Assembly: GCA_045594565.1 (NCBI GenBank)
Contig: JAZNYT010000033.1
Span: forward strand, 1 to 16,724
DNA length: 16,724 nt
Origin: RGIG6353 sp045594565
GTDB taxonomy: Bacteria > Bacillota > Clostridia > Oscillospirales > SIG627
Direction: 5' to 3'
Both the position numbers and the translations under genes were made by a program. The notes below the pieces were generated by a model. It made no database searches. It was given only the letters and a program-made list of their open reading frames with translations, and was not told where the DNA came from. Positions within the stretch are counted from its first letter, which is position 1. Every line of letters starts with the position of its first letter. Below, piece after piece: positions 14,324-16,724 of this stretch.

Positions 14324-15267
14324 TATTTTACCTCCCCTGTCATAGTAAGTCTTGCGAAAATGTCCTCAAGAGTGAGACTGACGTTTTCAAGCCCCACGAG
14401 AGGCACGTTCTTTTCGGCAAGAAGTCTGAAAAGACCAAAGCGGACGTCAAGGGATGGGTCGGATTCGAATATAACCGTCGAGATACCCTCGTCGCCACTG
14501 TCTTCAAGCCATACCTTAAGTACGCCGTCAACGGCGCTCACAAGGTGGAGCGCTGTCTTTTCGTCGCGGGTAGCAAGCTTAGCCCTGTACTTCATAACAC
14601 CCGAGGTGTTACGAAGAAGATCTTCCGTAGGTGAGTCCGCGACTATCTTACCCTTGTTTATAATAAGGATTCTGTCGCAAACCGCCTGTACCTCTGAAAG
14701 AATATGGGTGGAAAGAATGACGGTATGCTTCTTTCCGAGATTTTTTATAAGCGTTCTTATTTCAACTATCTGGTTGGGGTCAAGACCGACTGTAGGCTCG
14801 TCGAAAATAAGCACCTTGGGGTCGCCCACAAGCGCTTCGGCAATGCCTACTCTCTGGCGGTAACCCTTTGAAAGGTTCTTTATAACTCGGTTTTTAACTC
14901 CTCCGATGCCGGTCATCTCGCATATTTCGTCAAGATGCTTTTTACGGGGGAGAGTTGCCCCTCGAAGCTCGTATACGAACTTAAGGTACTCCATAACCGT
15001 CATATCCTGATAAAGAGGAGGCTGCTCGGGAAGGAAGCCTATATTCTGCTTTGCACCCTTCGGGTCCTCGAAAACGTCGATGCCGTTAATTATCGCCTTG
15101 CCCGATGTTGCGGAAAGGTAGCCTGTAAGAATATTCATCGTTGTGCTCTTTCCCGCACCGTTAGGACCGAGGAAGCCCATTATCTCACCGTCTGCTACGG
15201 TGAAGGTAAGATTGTCAACAGCCGTTTTGTTGCCAAATTTCTTGGTAACTCCGATTATTTCAATCAT
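14323..15267 (-). CDS. ABC transporter ATP-binding protein (GldA-like)
   Basis: Cytoplasmic ATPase that powers the ABC-2 exporter encoded downstream. The start at 15267 (314 aa) is chosen because AAGGAGA lies 7 nt upstream; an in-frame ATG at 15336 lacks such a site and would add 23 residues unlike the family. Motifs, counted from this start: Walker A GPNGAGKST (34-42), signature LSKGYRQR (132-139), Walker B LIFDEP (153-158), H188. The C-terminal ~90 residues form the extra domain usual in GldA/CcmA-like ATPases. It is the first gene of a five-gene operon, read from the promoter at 15357-15385 through a leader of about 83 nt. Confidence 0.92.
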   Translation of the reverse strand: MIEIIGVTKKFGNKTAVDNLTFTVADGEIMGFLGPNGAGKSTTMNILTGYLSATSGKAIINGIDVFEDPKGAKQNIGFLPEQPPLYQDMTVMEYLKFVYELRGATLPRKKHLDEICEMTGIGGVKNRVIKNLSKGYRQRVGIAEALVGDPKVLIFDEPTVGLDPNQIVEIRTLIKNLGKKHTVILSTHILSEVQAVCDRILIINKGKIVADSPTEDLLRNTSGVMKYRAKLATRDEKTALHLVSAVDGVLKVWLEDSGDEGISTVIFESDPSLDVRFGLFRLLAEKNVPLVGLENVSLTLEDIFARLTMTGEVK

Positions 15268-15356
15268 ATCGTTCTCCTTGCTTTTTATCTTTTTCCGATA
15301 AATTGTATCAAAAAATTGTAGACAAAGTTTGTACAAATAAAAAATTATACTCTATT

Positions 15357-15385
15357 ATTATACAATTATTATCCGATTTGTGCAA
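15357..15385 (-). promoter_or_regulatory. Sigma-A promoter of the Gld-like operon
   Basis: On the minus strand the -35 box TTGCAC (15385-15380) and the -10 box TATAAT (15362-15357) are separated by 17 nt. The start would be near 15350. Its -35 box lies only 5 bp from the -35 box of the rnpB promoter. Confidence 0.75.
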
Positions 15386-15390
15386 TATGT

Positions 15391-15419
15391 TTGACAAAAT
15401 TAAATTTATGGAGTATAAT
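15391..15419 (+). promoter_or_regulatory. Sigma-A promoter of rnpB
   Basis: Perfect consensus: TTGACA (15391-15396), 17 nt, TATAAT (15414-15419). The predicted start near 15426 matches the 5' strand of RNase P helix P1 at 15427. A promoter this strong suits a constitutive housekeeping RNA. Confidence 0.9.
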
Positions 15420-15426
15420 ACTTTAT

Positions 15427-15804
15427 GACCGAATCGGACGGTTGCGTGGCATAAGCCTAAAGGTGTGTCATGAGGAAAGTCCGGGCTCCATATGGCAAGG
15501 ATAACAGGTAACGCCTGCCGAAGGCGACTTCAGGGAAAGTGCAACAGAAAGAAACCGCCGTTTTAAAAGTCGAAGGCTTTAACGGTAAGGATGGAAAGGC
15601 GAGGTAAGAGCTCACCGGCGCGGCGGAGACGTCGCGGCCATGTAAACCCTATCCGGAGCAACACCGCAAGAGGCGGAGCGAAAGCTCCATATCCGCCTGA
15701 TAAGACCTCGAAGGTGGCATGAGACAGAGGGCGACCTCTGCCCTAGATAGATGACCGTACAAGAAGCTTTGCTTCCTGACAAAACCCGGCTTATAGATTC
15801 GGTC
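15427..15804 (+). ncRNA. rnpB: RNase P RNA, bacterial class A
   Basis: Catalytic RNA that removes 5' leaders from tRNA precursors together with the RnpA protein. Ends are set by helix P1: GACCGAATC (15427-15435) pairs with GATTCGGTC (15796-15804). Conserved blocks in order are GAGGAAAGTCCGGGCTC (from 15472), ACAGAAA near 15545, GGTAAGAGCTCACCGG (from 15603), AGATAGATGACC (from 15746) and ACAAAACCCGGCTTA (15779-15793). These fit class A (ancestral type) and not the Bacillus class B form. Length is 378 nt. ireB begins 31 nt after P1 with no promoter or terminator between, so the precursor may extend into ireB. Confidence 0.96.
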
Positions 15805-15835
15805 GAGTTAATTCAAATAAAGGAGAGAAAACAAA

Positions 15836-16096
15836 ATGTCTGTAAATGAAAACGGAAAAACAATGATGTTTCCCGTAGTAGACCAGCGCGAAATGGAGAT
15901 CCACGAAACTCTTTCTCAGGTCTATGAAGCTCTTTCCGCCAAAGGCTATGACCCTGTAAATCAGCTTGTAGGATATTTTATCTCGGAGGACCCTACCTAT
16001 ATTACAAACCACAACAATGCCCGCGGTCTTATAAGAAAGCTCGACCGAGACGAAGTACTTACTATAATGCTTAAAAAATATCTTGACATAAAATAA
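15836..16096 (+). CDS. ireB: IreB-family regulatory phosphoprotein (UPF0297)
   Basis: Small cytoplasmic protein of the IreB/YrzL family (formerly DUF965). In Enterococcus it is a target of the Ser/Thr kinase IreK and phosphatase IreP in cell-envelope stress and cephalosporin resistance. It has 86 aa, the full family length. The hallmark is GYDPVNQLVGYFISEDPTYI (37-56), followed by HNNAR and KLDRDE. Threonines in the N-terminal part are possible phosphosites. AAAGGAG lies about 10 nt before the ATG. Family members often sit with ruvX and yrzB; here the neighbours are rnpB upstream and a small unknown gene 12 nt downstream. No promoter is visible between rnpB and this gene. Confidence 0.93.
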   Translation: MSVNENGKTMMFPVVDQREMEIHETLSQVYEALSAKGYDPVNQLVGYFISEDPTYITNHNNARGLIRKLDRDEVLTIMLKKYLDIK

Positions 16097-16108
16097 TTTG
16101 GAGGAAAT

Positions 16109-16399
16109 ATGGCTGAAAAAATTATAGAAGGCTTCTCCACCTACAAAGGAAAGCCTCTTGTAAAAAAAGATAACGTTATCTGCTACGGTGACCCGAATGA
16201 AAAGGCAGTTCTCGTTCTCACGGTACTCACCTATAAGGAGGTACACGGAGAACAGATTCCCTCTGATATCCTTATTCAGATTCAAAGCACCGACAAAAAT
16301 CTGCCCATCGTTGAAAGAAGCCTTAAGCAGGGTATGAAGAAGGGGCTTTTTGAGGCTCTTGACTTCGGAGCATCCTGGCTGGAAAACGCTTTGCAATAA
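16109..16399 (+). CDS. Small conserved-looking protein of unknown function
   Basis: A 96-aa gene with a strong site (GGAGGA, 5-6 nt before the ATG) only 12 nt after ireB and ending directly before a terminator, so it is clearly a real cistron. I do not recognise the family. The protein is soluble, with no signal peptide or membrane segment. Residues 1-60 look like a beta-rich domain (KGKPLVKKDNVICYG, AVLVLTVLTYKEVHG) and 61-96 look helical, ending FEALDFGASWLENALQ. No cysteine pair or catalytic motif stands out. Co-transcription with ireB suggests a link to that regulator, but this is inference only. Confidence 0.75.
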   Translation: MAEKIIEGFSTYKGKPLVKKDNVICYGDPNEKAVLVLTVLTYKEVHGEQIPSDILIQIQSTDKNLPIVERSLKQGMKKGLFEALDFGASWLENALQ

Positions 16400-16400
16400 A

Positions 16401-16425
16401 AATGCACCCGAAAGGGTGCTTTTTT
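16401..16425 (+). terminator. Intrinsic terminator after the ireB operon
   Basis: The stem GCACCC/GGGTGC (16404-16419) with a GAAA loop is followed by six T. It starts 1-2 nt after the stop codon. Stem, loop, T-run and the next 15 bases match the minus-strand terminator at 9801-9776 and its flank. Confidence 0.9.
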
Positions 16426-16546
16426 AATGAAGATTGAATAGTGAATATTGAATAATTTCGGACAATTTTCCTTTCGGAAAATTCACAATTAATTGAAAAT
16501 TTGCTTTAGCAAATTAACCTGAATTCTTAGATCTTCAATCTTCATT
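16426..16546 (+). repeat. 121-bp element with 13-bp terminal inverted repeats, copy B
   Basis: Terminal repeats AATGAAGATTGAA (16426-16438) and TTCAATCTTCATT (16534-16546) are perfect. Internal hairpins are AATTTTCC-TTTC-GGAAAATT (16464-16483) and AATTTGC-TTTA-GCAAATT (16498-16515). It has the same length as copy A at 9655-9775 and differs from it at only a few bases. Confidence 0.85.
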
Positions 16547-16563
16547 ATTTATTATTCATTTAT

Positions 16564-16594
16564 AAAAGCGACGAGATTTTGAGGTAAAATCGCG
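16564..16594 (+). repeat. Repeat core between copies B and C
   Basis: AAAAGCGACGAGATTTTGAG and the following GTAAAATCGCG match the core at 121-148 and, inverted, at 9606-9636. GATTTT/AAAATC can pair around a GAGGT loop. Here it is followed directly by the next element copy, without the GAAGGCGTCGC box. Confidence 0.7.
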
Positions 16595-16599
16595 TATAT

Positions 16600-16720
16600 A
16601 ATGAATAATGAATATTGAATATTGAATAATTTCGGACAATTTTCCTTTCGGAAAATTCACAATTAATTGAAAATTTGCTTTAGCAAATTAACCTGAATTC
16701 TTAGATCTTCAATCTTCATT
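16600..16720 (+). repeat. 121-bp element, copy C (tandem with B)
   Basis: Aligns with copy B without gaps at a period of 174 bp; bases 16625-16724 are identical to 16451-16550 over 100 bp. Its left terminal repeat is degenerate (AATGAATAATGAA). The series may continue beyond the window. Confidence 0.8.
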
Positions 16721-16724
16721 ATTT

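Noticed and set aside
15268..15336. Upstream in-frame ATG extending the Gld-like ATPase by 23 residues
   Set aside because: It has no Shine-Dalgarno and the added residues do not resemble the family; AAGGAGA directly precedes the ATG at 15267.
16426..16724. Insertion sequence at the right edge
   Set aside because: There are terminal inverted repeats but no transposase frame; it is described as a non-coding repeat.

Overview
The window looks like chromosomal DNA from a Bacillota (Firmicutes) member of class Clostridia, probably an uncultured anaerobe. The evidence is a single-chain class II glycyl-tRNA synthetase, an IreB-family protein, a class A RNase P RNA, an oxygen-sensitive radical-SAM activase of the NrdG2 type, strong AGGAGG-like ribosome binding sites and consensus sigma-A promoters with 17-base spacers. 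Genus cannot be given from sequence alone.

Layout. Bases 1-372 hold degenerate intergenic repeats and the glyS terminator. glyS (373-1749, minus) has its own promoter, built into a hairpin behind hsdS. A two-gene DNA methylation or restriction locus (hsdM 3292-5109 and hsdS 1901-3283, minus) is driven by a consensus promoter at 5276-5304 through a leader packed with small hairpins. An AT-rich spacer (5305-5659) with a palindrome and a 24-bp tandem repeat leads to two overlapping half-size TauE/SafE permease genes (5660-6360, plus) and a 994-aa ABC ATPase-FtsX fusion (6456-9440, plus). A 360-bp repeat-rich convergent spacer (9441-9802) follows.

A five-gene minus-strand operon (15267 down to 9803) encodes a Gld-like ABC ATPase, its permease, a GldG-type ABC auxiliary protein, a DUF4340 membrane-anchored protein and an NrdG2-type activase. 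Three of its four junctions overlap by 1 nt or are 1 nt apart, and the fourth is 12 nt. Back to back with its promoter is the rnpB promoter. RNase P RNA (15427-15804, plus) is followed at 31 nt by ireB and a small unknown gene, then a terminator and tandem copies of a 121-bp repeat.

Most notable: the end of hsdM carries what looks like a complete -1 programmed frameshift signal. It has a T TTT TTC heptamer in the correct frame, a 6-nt spacer over the stop codon and a 7-bp G+C-rich stem. Frameshifting would fuse HsdM to HsdS, and hsdS has no Shine-Dalgarno sequence and only a GTG start. The HsdM protein also carries an HsdR-like N-terminal domain whose ExK motif reads E-C-R, so the locus resembles a BcgI-like nuclease-methylase plus specificity pair. 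The second theme is a family of structured intergenic repeats: a 121-bp element with 13-bp terminal inverted repeats, found beside near-identical terminators.
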